Origin: Streptomyces aureocirculatus
GTDB lineage: Bacteria > Actinomycetota > Actinomycetes > Streptomycetales > Streptomycetaceae
Direction: 5' to 3'
Length of the DNA stretch: 64,000 bases
Assembly: GCF_000720475.1 (NCBI RefSeq)
Contig: NZ_JOAP01000022.1
Span: 62,001-126,000, forward strand
The notes below the pieces were generated by a model. The model had not been told where the DNA came from. It worked only from the letters and a program-made list of their open reading frames with translations, and searched no databases. The translations under genes and the position numbers were made by a program. Within the stretch, counting starts at the first letter, position 1. Each line of letters begins with the position of its first letter. Shown here in pieces: positions 25,849-35,789 of the stretch.

Positions 25849-26744
25849 TTACGTGTGACGACCCTCGGAGATTCGTTTATTTTTGTCACTGCAATCTGCC
25901 TCATCGCCGAACGGCCTGTGAATTTCCTCGGCGTCCTCGCCCGGGGTTTTCACAGCTACATGCGCCGGCCACATCCTGTAGTGGCCGTCGGTATCTGGCT
26001 TCGTGACGACGAATCCATAGTAGGTGCCTCCATTGAACTTCACCCGCAGCCTGGCCTCATGTCCTTCTTTTACCACAAAGGTGGCTTCCTGCGTGAGGGT
26101 TTGACCGGAACTGTGGGTCACCTCCGTTGTTGATGAGTACTGGAACTTCGCGATCCCCTCGGCCGACGTCGCCCCGCCCTCAATGCCTGCCTTCAAGTCG
26201 GCTCCGGCAGACCACCCTGTAGTCTTTTTGTGGACGTTCTCAAACTTCCTTGAAACTGCAACTTTAACTGTGACAGGTCCGCCGGCACACGCTTGGACGA
26301 TGCTGCTATCCCTTAGTCGAGGCCATTTTTCGTCCCGCTTGCCGAAGAAGTAGCAGTCGCCTTCCTTGCGGCAGATGTTCTTGGTGGCCTTGTCCGCGTG
26401 CCCTTTATCGATGTGATGTTCGGCGTTCCTCTTCCCGGCGTTGGTCTCCTTGCCCGGCTGTGGCCCGTTTTCATCTAGAAGATGGGATCGATGCCCTTGA
26501 ACTTCTGTCCGGCCAGCTTCTTGAATTCACTGACGGGCATCTTGCCGTAACTGAACCCATTGTGGTCGAAGTGGTCGCCGTGGGGGACCCCCGAGAGGGT
26601 GATGGTCGGGGGAGGTTCTGCCAGCCGGATGCGGGTGAAGTGGTCTGTGGTGTCACGACCGCCTGCGGCTGCAGTGCCAGCGACGTTCGACATCGTGAGA
26701 GCAAGGCAACCGAGGCAAGCAGTGATGAACGCGCGATGGGACAT
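25849..26744 (-). pseudogene. Secreted protein with one frameshift; possible pore-forming type
   Basis: From ATG 26744 (AAAGGA upstream) a signal peptide (AFITACLGCLALTMSNVAGT) leads into HFDHNGFSYGKMPVSEFKKL and GIDPIF, where TAG stops the frame at 26475. One base less would explain the stop, because the next frame continues DENGPQPGKETNAGKRNAEH, ICRKEGDCYFFGKRDEKW and on to the stop at 25849. The C-terminal half has long strands rich in Thr/Ser/Val (FQYSSTTEVTHSSGQTLTQE, ATFVVKEGHEARLRV), resembling the amphipathic hairpin of aerolysin-like pore formers. This is a resemblance only. The region is lower in GC than its surroundings. Confidence 0.55.
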
Positions 26745-27247
26745 GACTTGTCCTTTCGGGTGCAGCGGTTACAGGGCGCAGCGGAAAAGGTCTGTGTGAG
26801 TGTGTGCAGAGGGTGAGCCTTCCTGCCCGCCTGCTGCCTTTTGCCGGGACCTTACGTGAACGGCCGTGCTTTCCGGCTTCTGGAGGGCGCTTGTCCGGAC
26901 ACCGCAGCGTCACAGAAGAAACTACTTGCTCTTGATGAGTACTGTGCCCCGCCGAAGCAAACCCAACGCTACACAGCAGGTCGGCCAACTCCGGTGGGTG
27001 AATGCGGCCCGGGTTGAACGCATCGTCATGCGCGTAGCAATGCTGCCTGAGGGAAAAATTGCGGCGCCAATCCGGTGACGCCGTAGCGAAGAACGTTGTG
27101 GGCTGGCAGATGTTTGTAAGCACTTCTTTGGGCTCCGTTCGCACGGAACAGAAGTGGTTCCAGGGCGTAGGAAGTTGATCTGGCTCCACTCCGCGTAGCG
27201 ATGCGCGGATCCTGGACGTTGGATAGGGTCCGGCGGGGGGTGCGGGG
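26745..27247. other. Lower-GC intergenic stretch
   Basis: About 500 bases between the secreted gene and the NUDIX gene have noticeably lower GC than the rest of the window. No family is recognised in the open frames. Promoters of both divergent genes should lie here. Confidence 0.4.
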
Positions 27248-27715
27248 ATGAGTTTCCGGTTGGCGGCGTACGCCGTGTGTATCGAGGACGGGCGGGTGCT
27301 GCTCGCCCATCACGTACCACCGGAGGGCGGGAGCCACTGGGCTCTTCCGGGCGGAAGGGCCGAGTACGGGGAGGATCCGTTCGATGCGGTGATCCGGGCG
27401 GTCGCCGAGGAGACCGGCTGCACCGCGGTGATGGATCGCCTGCTGGGAGTGGACTCACGGGTGATCCCTGCGGCCACCGCTCGTGCGGGAGTCGAACACC
27501 AGAACGTCGGCATCCTCTACCGGGTCCGTATCACTGGCGGCCAGCTCCGGCCTGAGCCGAACGGCGAAATCGCCGAGTCGGTCTGGACTCCGGTTTCCGA
27601 TGCCGCTGGCCTGCGACGGCCATCGCTGGTCGACATCGGCCTCCCCCTGGCGCAGGCTCTTCCCGCAACCGGCCACATCGCTCCTGTCCCGGTCGGTGGC
27701 CTGATCCAGCACTGA
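27248..27715 (+). CDS. NUDIX hydrolase
   Basis: The 155-residue protein contains a Nudix box, GGRAEYGEDPFDAVIRAVAE followed by ETG, matching Gx5Ex7REUxEExGU except that the usual RE is RA. The metal-binding EExG is intact as AEETG. The rest of the strand order is typical (FRLAAYAVCIEDGRVLLAHH at the start). It would hydrolyse a nucleoside diphosphate linked to some moiety; the substrate is unknown. It stands alone. Confidence 0.85.
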   Translation: MSFRLAAYAVCIEDGRVLLAHHVPPEGGSHWALPGGRAEYGEDPFDAVIRAVAEETGCTAVMDRLLGVDSRVIPAATARAGVEHQNVGILYRVRITGGQLRPEPNGEIAESVWTPVSDAAGLRRPSLVDIGLPLAQALPATGHIAPVPVGGLIQH

Positions 27716-27882
27716 GGCAGGGTCAACATCTGCCCGGCCTGTTTGCCCCGGCGACATTCGTGAGCGGTATGCGGGCCGGCAAGCCCGCGGAGAGGGGTTC
27801 GCACCGCCCGGCTGACGTGGCACCGATAGCGTCTGGGGCGTGGGCCTGGGCCGTACGCAGACGGCGTAGTTCCGTGGCACGG

Positions 27883-27916
27883 AGAACGGGTCTGCGTCTG
27901 ACCGCAGGCCCGTTCT
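27883..27916. terminator. Hairpin between convergent genes
   Basis: A 14-bp stem (AGAACGGGTCTGCG with its partner, one mismatch) closes a 6-base loop. It lies about 170 bases after the NUDIX stop and 240 bases beyond the amidase stop, so it can serve as a bidirectional terminator. No other gene lies in 27716-28156. Confidence 0.5.
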
Positions 27917-28156
27917 GGCTTCCGCCCGCGCAGCGGTCCACCATTGATCGTCTGTACGGACGCCTATGCGGCGATCTTGGCCCCGGGGCAAAGGAGGTGT
28001 CGGGGCGGGAGATCGTCAGCGAGCGGGCGCACAGGGTGTCTACCGGTGGGGCGGTGATGCCCGCCAACCCGCGGCGCTGTCTCTGGCTGCACACGGCCCT
28101 TGACCCCGCTCACCGCGGCCGAGACGCTCCGCCCCGCAGATCGCTGTGGGCGCCGT

Positions 28157-29566
28157 TCACGAGGACGGCTGCGGGCGTGGAAGGGGTCCCAACGCGGTGC
28201 CGAGCGCATGTGCCGCCCGCAGGACGAGGGCGTCGTGGTGACGGGCCCCGATGAGTTGCAGGCCGATGGGGAGACCTTCGTCGTCGAGGCCGCAGGGCAG
28301 GGTCGCGGCAGGCTGTTGGGTGAGGTTGAAGGGGTAGGTGAATGGGGTCCAGCCCAGCCAGTCGGCGTGCTCGGTGCGCCGTGGCACGTCCGTGCCGGCC
28401 TCGAAGGCGGTCAGGGGCATGGTGGGGGTGACCAGCAGGTCGTATGTGGTGTGGAAGTGCCCCATGCGGTGGCCCAGGTCGTAGCGGGCTTCTTCCGCTT
28501 CGAGGTGGTCGAGCGCGCTGAGGCCCGCGCCGCGTGCGGCCGTCTCCCGCAGCCCCGGGTCGAGCAGGGCACGCCGTTCGTCGTTCAGGTGGCGTGTGGC
28601 CCGCGCCGAGAAGCCTGACCACAGCGTGCGAAACGCGTCCTCCACGTCCGGGAGGCCGGGGTCGGTCTCCTCGACCTGTGCGCCGAGATCCGCTAGGTGT
28701 TCCACCGCGGTGCGGACTGCCGAGGCAACCGTCGGATCCACCGCCGCCTTGCCCCCCAGCGAGGGTGAGTAGGCGATCCGCAGACCCTGCACACCCCGGT
28801 GCAGGCAGCCCGACAGGGGCGGAACAGGGCCCAGATGTGTCCCGTCGCGCCAGTCCTCGCCGCTGATCGCGTCCAGGAGAAGTGCCGCGTCCGCCGCGTC
28901 GCGTGCCATCGGTCCCAGGTGTGCCAGAGCGCCGTAGGGGCTGTGCGGGTGGATCGGGACCCGTCCGTAGGTCGGTTTGAGTCCAAGGACACCGCAGAAG
29001 GAGGCGGGGATGCGGATAGATCCGCCGGCGTCCGTGCCCACTGACAAAGGGCACGCGCCCAGCGCGACGGCGGCGCCGCTGCCGCCGCTGGAGCCACCGG
29101 ATGTACGTGTCAGGTCATAGGGGTTACGGGTGACACCGGTCAGCGGCGAGTCGGTGACCGGCTTCCAGCCGAACTCGGACGTTGTCGTTTTTCCCAGCAG
29201 CACCGCCCCCTGGGCACGCAGCCGTGTCACACAGGGAGCGTCCTCGTCCCAGGTCCGCTGCGGGGAGAGGGTGCGCGAGCCGCGCAGGGTCGGGCCGCCC
29301 GCCTGGAGCAGCAGGTCCTTGACCGAGACGGGCACTCCGTCGAGCAACCCCTGCGGCTCGCCCCTGCGCCAGCGTTGCGCGGACGCCGCAGCCATACCCA
29401 GGGCTGCCTCGGCGTCCACCCGCACGAACGCGTTGACCAGCGGCTGCACGCGCTCAATCAGGTCCAGGACCGCGCGGGTCACCTCAAGGGGGGAGAAGTC
29501 TCCGCGCGTATACCCGGCCAGCAGCTCATGGGCCCTCAGGTCGGTCAGCTGTGTCGGCTCACTCAT
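28157..29566 (-). CDS. Amidase signature (AS) family amidase
   Basis: The ATG at 29566 starts the amidase ([19 protein letters not shown]), and the upstream open frame has no coding character. The 469-residue protein has the AS catalytic triad region. The lysine is in PVSVKDLLL near residue 80. The serine-rich signature is [16 protein letters not shown] near residue 155, followed by [20 protein letters not shown]. Members hydrolyse amides, including glutamyl, indole-acetamide and aryl-amide substrates. The target cannot be assigned. It is divergent from the PLP-enzyme gene across a 227-base gap. Confidence 0.9.
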   Translation of the reverse strand: MSEPTQLTDLRAHELLAGYTRGDFSPLEVTRAVLDLIERVQPLVNAFVRVDAEAALGMAAASAQRWRRGEPQGLLDGVPVSVKDLLLQAGGPTLRGSRTLSPQRTWDEDAPCVTRLRAQGAVLLGKTTTSEFGWKPVTDSPLTGVTRNPYDLTRTSGGSSGGSGAAVALGACPLSVGTDAGGSIRIPASFCGVLGLKPTYGRVPIHPHSPYGALAHLGPMARDAADAALLLDAISGEDWRDGTHLGPVPPLSGCLHRGVQGLRIAYSPSLGGKAAVDPTVASAVRTAVEHLADLGAQVEETDPGLPDVEDAFRTLWSGFSARATRHLNDERRALLDPGLRETAARGAGLSALDHLEAEEARYDLGHRMGHFHTTYDLLVTPTMPLTAFEAGTDVPRRTEHADWLGWTPFTYPFNLTQQPAATLPCGLDDEGLPIGLQLIGARHHDALVLRAAHALGTALGPLPRPQPSS

Positions 29567-29793
29567 GTGACGAGAGGTACCACGTGGCACGGCCGCGTAC
29601 GCTCTGCCGGGCGCGGCCACCCGGCGCCGTGTCGGTCTCCGGCCCCTTCGGCGGCACGCCCAGTGGTTGAGCCGCGCAGGTGGTTTCTGGGGTGTCCGCG
29701 TCCGGCCCCGCATCCTCCGGCGCGGGCGGGTTGTTAGCAGGGTCCGCTGTCCGGTCCGGGTGGCGGTTGCAACGGATGCGTGGAGGTTGTCGG

Positions 29794-31092
29794 ATGGGTG
29801 TGTCACGGCGTGCAGTGCTCCTTGCCGGCGCGGGAACGGCTGCCCTGACCTCTACCGCGACGACGGCGGGTGCGGCCGGGGCTGCGAACCGTTCCGTCGC
29901 GGCTACGGCTGCCGAGGGGGCGGGGCGTTCCGCCGGGGCAGAGCATGTCAGCACGGACGCAGAGCATGTCAGCACGGACGACGACCTCTCGGACCGCTAT
30001 CCGGATGAGCGCGGCTGGGTCAATGACCGCATCCGGCGGATCAGGGCACTTACGTACGAGCCGACGCCGATGCTGGAGCTGGAGTTGCCGGGGCGCCTGC
30101 GTGGATCGCGGCTGCTGGTGAAGAACGAGTCGGTGCACCCCTCGGGCAGTCACAAGCACCGCTTGGCCGAGGCGCTGTTCCTCAACGCGCTGGCCAACGG
30201 GTGGCTCAAGCGCGACAGCCCGGTCGTGGAGGCCTCCAGCGGGTCGACGGCCATCTCTGAGGCATGGTTCAGCAAGCTGCTCGGCATCAAGTTCGTGGCC
30301 GTGGTGCCCTCCGGCACCACGGCGGAGAAGAAGCAGGCGATCCGCGAACTGGGCGGCGAGATCGTCGAGGCGACCGGCGCGACCATCTCCGAGCGGGCCA
30401 GGCAGGTGGCCCGCGATCGTCGCGGTCACTTCATGGATCAGTTCACCTACGCCGAGCGCGCCTACGACTGGCGCGGTGACCACGGAATGGCGGGCGAGAT
30501 CCTCAGCGAGTGGGACCCGGACTGGTTCGTCATGGGATCCGGGACCGGCGGCACCGCGGCCTCGCTGGCCCGCTACGCGCGCTACACCGGGCGCCGGGTG
30601 CGGGTGTGCGTCACCGACCCCGAGGGCTCCGCGTTCTTCCCCGGCTGGCGAGACAACAACCGTAAAGCGACGGCGAAGGGCTCTCGCATCGAGGGCATCG
30701 GCCGGCCCACCGTCGAGCCTTCCTTCCTCTTCCCGCTGGTCAACCGGATGATCCGGGTTCCCGACCCCTGCTCCATCGCCACCATGCGCGTGGCCCGGGA
30801 GCGGCTCGGCTTCGCTCCCGGAGGCTCCACCGGCACTGGACTGTACGGCGCTCTGAAGGTCCTGCGCGGACTGCACCGGCGCCACGAGAGCGGCACGGTC
30901 GTCACGGTGCTCTGCGACTCCGGCCAGCGCTACCTCGACACCTACTACAACGACGCATGGCTCAAACAGCAGGGAATCGACTTCCGCCCCTGGATGGGCA
31001 CCGTCGAGCGCTTCTTCGACACCGGCGACTGGACCCCGCCCAGGTCCTGGAAGAAGCCCTCCGCTCCGCGCGGCCTCATGTGGAACATGTGA
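29794..31092 (+). CDS. Tat-exported PLP-dependent cysteine synthase-like enzyme
   Basis: The ATG at 29794 follows GGAGGTT. The product (432 aa) begins MGVSRRAVLLAGAGTAALTS, with a twin-arginine motif and hydrophobic core, so it is likely exported folded. A low-complexity linker contains the duplicated AEHVSTD. The rest is a fold-type II PLP enzyme. The Schiff-base lysine is K121 in SGSHKHRLAEA, the substrate loop is EASSGSTAISEA, and the glycine-rich phosphate loop is GSGTGGTAASLARYA. Cysteine synthases are normally cytosolic, so an exported member is unusual. The product may act on an extracellular amino acid. Confidence 0.85.
   Translation: MGVSRRAVLLAGAGTAALTSTATTAGAAGAANRSVAATAAEGAGRSAGAEHVSTDAEHVSTDDDLSDRYPDERGWVNDRIRRIRALTYEPTPMLELELPGRLRGSRLLVKNESVHPSGSHKHRLAEALFLNALANGWLKRDSPVVEASSGSTAISEAWFSKLLGIKFVAVVPSGTTAEKKQAIRELGGEIVEATGATISERARQVARDRRGHFMDQFTYAERAYDWRGDHGMAGEILSEWDPDWFVMGSGTGGTAASLARYARYTGRRVRVCVTDPEGSAFFPGWRDNNRKATAKGSRIEGIGRPTVEPSFLFPLVNRMIRVPDPCSIATMRVARERLGFAPGGSTGTGLYGALKVLRGLHRRHESGTVVTVLCDSGQRYLDTYYNDAWLKQQGIDFRPWMGTVERFFDTGDWTPPRSWKKPSAPRGLMWNM
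29938..29979. repeat. 21-bp in-frame tandem duplication
   Basis: Two perfect copies of a 21-base unit (beginning GCAGAGCATGTCAGC) encode AEHVSTD twice in the linker between the Tat signal and the PLP domain. The frame is preserved. Confidence 0.9.
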
Positions 31093-31209
31093 CAGGCCGA
31101 GCCGTAGGGACCCGTAGCAGATCCTCCTGCCTCTCATCCGGGCGGAGCAGGGACACCCCGGCGGCCGGGCCCGGGCCACGCCGACTGCGGCCCCGCGCCA
31201 CCGACTCGG

Positions 31210-31790
31210 CTCCCCCCGCCGGCCACGTACGCATACATCGCCGCCGCAAGCCCACTGCGGCTGGCAGGGCGCGGCGCGGACGTCGTCCTGCTGGAGTCCG
31301 GGTTCTGCGGCTGGGGCGGAAGTTCCCGCAATGCCGGCTACTTGTCGAACGCGCTGGCGGGTGATCCACATCTGCTGAAGACGCTGTACGCGCGCCGGCT
31401 GCCGGGGCTCATCCGGTACGCGGACGAAGCGGCCCGCTTCACCGAGGAGCTGATCGGGCGGCTCGCCATCGACTGCGACTACGAACCGACGGGCAACGTC
31501 ATCGCCGCGGTCTCCCCGGGACAGCTCCGGCGCACCGAACGGAACACCCGGATCCGTCTCCGCGCCGAGCGGGTGCTCCTGGCCACCAACGCCTACTCCC
31601 GCGACCTCGCGATCGCCCCGAAGCGGATGGTCACGCCCGTCTGGACCAGCTTGGTCGAGACCGAACCGGTCGCCCCCGAACGCCTGGCGGCGACCGGCTG
31701 GACGAGGCGCACCGGCATCATCAGCGGCGCCGTTCGGAGAGCCAGCGATGCACGGACACGCCTCTCTGTCCGGTCGGCATCGGACGCAGT
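31210..31790 (+). pseudogene. FAD-dependent oxidoreductase (DAO family), deleted remnant
   Basis: The frame reads GADVVLLESGFCGWGGSSRN, AGYLSNALAGDPHLLKTLYA, FTEELIGRLAIDCDYEPTGN, then jumps to LRAERVLLATNAYSRDLAIA and PKRMVTPVWTSLVETEPV. These are separate parts of glycine-oxidase-like flavoproteins. The dinucleotide-binding glycine loop is missing and at least one internal block is deleted. Inactive. Confidence 0.6.
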
Positions 31791-31879
31791 GGAGCTGAAA
31801 GGAAGACCCCGGCCGATGTCAAGGGGTGTGCGCGTCCTCGGCGGCGGCCTCAAAGGTCGTGTCCCGGCAGTGGTCCAGG

Positions 31880-32140
31880 AGCGTGGACCGTCCTCACGGT
31901 GACGCCGCCATTTCGCGCCACCGCGACCTGCTCGCCTCGCTCCTGGCGACCGGACAGGCGCGAGGTGCCGTCCGTGCCGACATCCCCGCCGACCTGCTCG
32001 CCGCCCTCTGTGACGGCTGGATGATGATGTTCCCCATCGAACCCGATAGGTTCACCCCCGACCGCGTCCAGGCCCTCCTCGACGCCGCCCTCACCTTGAT
32101 CGCCCCCTCACCGGGCGCATCCGGTACGTCCAGCGGCTGA
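31880..32140 (+). pseudogene. TetR-family regulator, C-terminal fragment
   Basis: The frame ISRHRDLLASLLATGQARGA, VRADIPADLLAALCDGWMMM and PDRVQALLDAALTLIAPSPG is the ligand domain of a TetR regulator. Its DNA-binding half is not present. The relic is fused to the oxidoreductase remnant. Confidence 0.55.
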
Positions 32141-32272
32141 ACCTCTCGCCCGTCACCCGAGCACTCACCGGCGCACCCGACCAAGAGGTCACGGCCCGGT
32201 GGCCGCCACTTGGCGGGTGTAGGCCTTGGGACCCCGGGTCCCCCCTGGGCCCGTCCATCTGGCGAGCGATGG

Positions 32273-32845
32273 TCAAGCGGGGAGTGCGGCGATGGCGGCC
32301 TGCCACGGGTAGGCGTCGAGGTCTCCGTGCTTGGGCTTGTGGGGCACGAAGCCGCCTTCCCCGAGCAGCACGGTGACGCCCGCTTCGCGCAGGAAGGCGA
32401 CGTGGCCGGCCACGGCAGGGTGCGCGGCTTGGACGTCGTTGAAGTGAAGTGGGGCAGGGCGGAGATCGGCAGCCCGGGGCCGATGCCCTCGGTGATCAGG
32501 CCGAGGGCGGGGGTGTCGCTGATCGCAGTGGCCCATTTCGCGAGCGTGTTGTTGGTGAGCGGGGCCACGAGGATCGCGTCCGGGGCGGGCAGGACGTCCG
32601 GCTGGGAAGGCGGCTTGTACTGCCAGCGCACCGGGTGTCCGGTCGATCCGTCAAGGATTCGATCTCGCCTTCGGTGTCCTCGCTGAGCCATCGGTACGCG
32701 GATGGCGTGAGGATGACGCACACGTCCCAGCCTCGGCCTGGGCGGCGCGGACGGGGATGTGGAGGCGGCGGGCCACGCCGACTTCGCCCCCCTCCAGGAC
32801 GCCGGCGGCATCCCCCGCCGCTTTCCTGGTCGCCATCACCACCAA
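32273..32845 (-). pseudogene. Flavoprotein (phosphopantothenoylcysteine decarboxylase-like) remnant
   Basis: On the minus strand the frames can be joined as DVCVILTPSAYRWLSEDTEG, HPVRWQYKPPSQPDVLPAPD, ILVAPLTNNTLAKWATAISD, TPALGLITEGIGPGLP, then VAFLREAGVTVLLGEGGFVP. This order and the APxTxNT motif match the flavoprotein/HFCD family. Frameshifts separate several parts and the start is degraded. Confidence 0.6.
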
Positions 32846-33025
32846 CCAGCGGCGAGATGTCCCCGCGCGGTGGGAGCGGGGCTCTTCGGCCCACGAGGAG
32901 TCGCTCGTTCGAAGGTGAAGAGACGTTTCGCCAGGCAGGAGGTGCGCGCAACGCGGGAAACGATAACGATCCCGGTGCCCCTTTACCTTGCAAGGGTCGC
33001 TTGTCTCGCCTGGAGGTGGCCGTTC

Positions 33026-33826
33026 GTGGTCCTGATCATCGTGGTCGCTGTCCTGGCCCTGCTGGCGGGTCTGGCCGCCAACCGGTTCCTGCGGCCGAGG
33101 CTGGTGAGCGAGGACGACGACGCCGGCATGTGTGTCAAGGACCTGGTCGGCCCGCTGCTGACACTGACCGTGCTGCTGCTGGCCTTCGTCCTGGTCACCG
33201 CCAACGGCTCCTACGGCAAAGCCGAAGTCGCCGCACGCGGCGAGGCCCGCGCCGTCGACCAGATCGTGGAGACCGCCGAGTACGCGCCCGCCGCACAGCG
33301 GGCCAAGATCCAGGCGGACGCCGTCTGCTACGCCCGCGCCGTACGCGAGCGGGAATGGCCCGCCATGGCCGACGGCAAAGGCTCACCGGCCCCCAGCGTC
33401 TGGTCCACCGACCTGCGCCAGGTCTTCCGCGAAGCCGAAGGAAAGCCGGTCTTCGGCATGCTGGTCGCCGCCGACAACAAGCGCTCCGACGAGCGTGAGG
33501 AGCGCCTGACCCAGGCCACCGCGAGCATCCCCGGCGTCATCCTGTGGTTCCTGCTCGCCACCCTGGTCATCACCGTGATGGCTCTGGGGACATGCATTCC
33601 ACGCCGCAACAACCGCGGACAGATCATCACCCTCACGGTCATCACCGCGCTCCTGACCGCCACCTTGTGCATCATCCGGGACGTCGACCGCCCCTTCGGC
33701 GGCATCATCGACATCAAACCCACCGCCATCACCGAAGTGCAACGCCAGGCCACCCGCGACTTCCTCGCCCACCACACCCCCGCCGACCTGCCCTGCGACA
33801 ACCAGGGCAACCGCCAAAGCGCCTGA
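33026..33826 (+). CDS. DUF4239 integral membrane protein
   Basis: The GTG at 33026 is the best start, with GGAGG nine bases upstream. The earlier open frame is non-coding. The 266-residue product has two N-terminal membrane helices (VVLIIVVAVLALLAGLAANR and LTLTVLLLAFVLVTANG), a soluble loop rich in Ala/Arg/Glu, then two C-terminal helices (GVILWFLLATLVITVMALGT and TVITALLTATLCIIR). The layout matches DUF4239, a bestrophin-like family whose role is not established. It stands alone among relics and is intact. Confidence 0.8.
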   Translation: MVLIIVVAVLALLAGLAANRFLRPRLVSEDDDAGMCVKDLVGPLLTLTVLLLAFVLVTANGSYGKAEVAARGEARAVDQIVETAEYAPAAQRAKIQADAVCYARAVREREWPAMADGKGSPAPSVWSTDLRQVFREAEGKPVFGMLVAADNKRSDEREERLTQATASIPGVILWFLLATLVITVMALGTCIPRRNNRGQIITLTVITALLTATLCIIRDVDRPFGGIIDIKPTAITEVQRQATRDFLAHHTPADLPCDNQGNRQSA

Positions 33827-33859
33827 ACCACCCCGCAGGCATACGGCCTGCGCCGGAAG

Positions 33860-34309
33860 AGGAACGTGACTGGCCCTGTGGTGGCGGCGGTCGGTCGTAC
33901 ACCATCTTGCAGGTTCTGGTCGGGCTGGAGACGAGAGAAGCGGTGCTCCATGCCTGGCTGGATGTTCTGCCAGTAGATGATCAGGTGCTCGTCGCGGTCG
34001 AAAGCGGTTGTGCTCGCCGAAAAGGCCGAGGGCATGGCACAGTGCGTGCAGGACCCGGCCGTGCCACGCCTTTGCGGCCAGGCGCGGGGGCTGCTCGCCC
34101 CCCACCATGCCGACAGAGGAGCAGGTGTCCTCACCGGTGAGGGTCTTGAGGTAGTTGTCTTCGCCGGACCGGGGCCGGAAGGTGATGCTGGGCACGGCGG
34201 TGGTGATGCGGTCCATGGCCCGCCGGACCTCGTCTTGGAGCCCCGTGTCCAGTTCGTAGGGGACCTCGCCGCGGGGCCACCGCATCCTCGCATCGGGAAT
34301 CGCGCTCAT
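33860..34309 (-). pseudogene. Astacin-like metalloprotease, inactivated
   Basis: From ATG 34309 the frame gives ARMRWPRGEVPYELDTGLQD, then WHGRVLHALCHALGLFGEHN. It then shifts, the next frame reading RFDRDEHLIIYWQNIQPGME. The astacin zinc motif HExxHxxGxxHExxRxDRD is recognisable, but the catalytic glutamate is alanine (HALCH). The frame is also broken just after GEHN. Inactive by both measures. Confidence 0.65.
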
Positions 34310-34819
34310 GAACCCCCAAGGCGCGTCGGGCGCAGCGGCTGCCGGGTATGTCCCGCTGCATATGCCCGACGAAGCCGCCCTCGGGCGGTCACCGTGCCCC
34401 GGCGCGGTCGACCGGACGCGGTCTCCCCACCGAAGGCCCACCGGGAATCGTCCCCTGAAAGGACGGGTCCTCAGCCCTCCGCGGGTCCACAGCCACTCAG
34501 TGGGCGTCGGTTTGGACCCTCAGCTCCAGGGGCCATCGGTCGATCTCGCGGGACTCGCTCGGGTCGATGCGGACTGGCGGGTCGATGCGGACTGGCGGGT
34601 CGAGGCGTCTGCGGACGGCCCCGAAGGCGGAACGCGCCTGGCGCACCGGGCGGCGCGGGAGGCAATTGCCGTGCCGGTGCGGGACCTTGAGCCCTGTGGA
34701 CGCATCCGGGAGCCGTCCCTCACACGGATGGCTCACGGCCGCTGTCCGGCTGCCGTCATCGGGCGCGGGCAGCCTCCCTTCAACCGTCTCGTGTCTCGCA
34801 GAACCTCTGGAGGAAAAGT
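34310..34819. other. Stretch with no recognised gene; contains a tandem repeat
   Basis: No known family was found. The plus frame is open through the repeat (DADWRVDADWRVEAS) but has no ribosome binding site. The ribosome binding site for the gene at 34820 (GGAGGAAAAGT) is at its end. Confidence 0.4.
34561..34596. repeat. 18-bp tandem duplication
   Basis: Two perfect copies of GGGTCGATGCGGACTGGC lie head to tail, followed by a partial third copy. Confidence 0.85.
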
Positions 34820-35284
34820 ATGAGCACTCCCCCGCAGTCCTCGTTCCGCATCACCAGCGCCCCGAACATCGTGTACGGCAAGTGGGACGCCGATCGGTTC
34901 GAGACACAGTCCACCGACTGGGTCCAAGTCCCCAGTGCGGAGATCAGCCTGGCGCTCGGCCAGGGCAAACCGTCCTACGGAGCACGGTTCGTCGCCACCT
35001 TCAGCGCCGAGGCGCTGTGCTCGGACACCAACAACGACGGGCAGGGGCTGTTACAGGCCACGGTGTTCTTCGGGGACGGCCAGGGTGAGCCGCTCAGCGG
35101 CAACCACCGGTTCGCCACCGCCCGCGGCAACCCGGAGTGGTCCAACCACACCCTGATCCGGACGGTGCATTTCGACCCGGACTTCGCCGCGCGAGATGTC
35201 ACGGCGCGGGTGAAGCTCAAGACCCAGGGCGCCAGCGGGGGTGTGCAGAACTGGTTCCTGAAGGTGGAACGGTTCAACATCTGA
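34820..35284 (+). CDS. Small beta-rich hypothetical protein (154 aa)
   Basis: The ATG at 34820 follows a strong GGAGGAAAAGT. The product begins MSTPPQSSFRITSAPNIVYG and has many alternating hydrophobic/polar strands (ISLALGQGKPSYGARFVATF, WSNHTLIRTVHFDPDF), as expected for a beta-sandwich. No signal peptide is present. No family is recognised. The gene is intact and well equipped for expression, in contrast to its decayed surroundings. Confidence 0.75.
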   Translation: MSTPPQSSFRITSAPNIVYGKWDADRFETQSTDWVQVPSAEISLALGQGKPSYGARFVATFSAEALCSDTNNDGQGLLQATVFFGDGQGEPLSGNHRFATARGNPEWSNHTLIRTVHFDPDFAARDVTARVKLKTQGASGGVQNWFLKVERFNI

Positions 35285-35296
35285 ACCCCACGCACC

Positions 35297-35328
35297 AGGC
35301 GCCCCACCCACTCCGGGCCGGGGCGCCT
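35297..35328 (+). terminator. Terminator hairpin
   Basis: A perfect 9-bp stem (AGGCGCCCC with its complement) around a 14-base loop lies 13 bases after the stop of the 154-residue gene. Confidence 0.7.
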
Positions 35329-35519
35329 CGCTATGACGCGGTGCCGTTTGCGGGGCTGAATGAACAACCGCGACGCGTCCGTCACCGGTACGCCTTAACG
35401 CCCACACGAGTACTCCTGCCCCCCGTTATCGTCCCCGGAACCCCGGCGCAGGACATGCCTGCTGTCGCGCTCCCGGACCTGTGGTCGGAGCTGCTCGCCG
35501 CCCTGCACGAAGGCCGTGA

Positions 35520-35770
35520 ACATGACCCTGCCCTCCGATCCGGGCTCGGACGGGCCCCGTCCAGCGCGCCCCCGACACCAAGGGATTCAAAATCATCCCG
35601 AGGCGGTGAACCATCGAGCGCAGCACGGCCGGCTCATGTACCACCGCAAGCTCGCCCGCGACTATGAGAGGCACCCGCACCGCTCCGAAGCCATGATCCA
35701 CCTCGCGATGATCGACCTCATGGCCCGCAGACTCACCGGCGAGACCACCCTGAACTGGCGCGGAACCTGA
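35520..35770 (+). pseudogene. IS5-family transposase, C-terminal remnant
   Basis: The frame DTKGFKIIPRR is followed by TGA, then TIERS. In related transposases this reads RRWTIERSFGWL, so tryptophan TGG has become TGA. The next frame continues MYHRKLARDYERHPHRSEAM and IHLAMIDLMARRL. The upstream part is absent. Insertion of this element seems to have cut the neighbouring XRE regulator. Confidence 0.65.
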
Positions 35771-35789
35771 CACGGGACCAAACACACTC

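Noticed and set aside
27883..27916. Small RNA or riboswitch
   Set aside because: Only one simple stem-loop is present between convergent genes, so a terminator is the simpler explanation.
32759..33025. Longer N-terminus of the DUF4239 protein
   Set aside because: The extra frame overlaps the flavoprotein relic on the other strand. GTG 33026 has GGAGG at proper spacing and begins the membrane helix.
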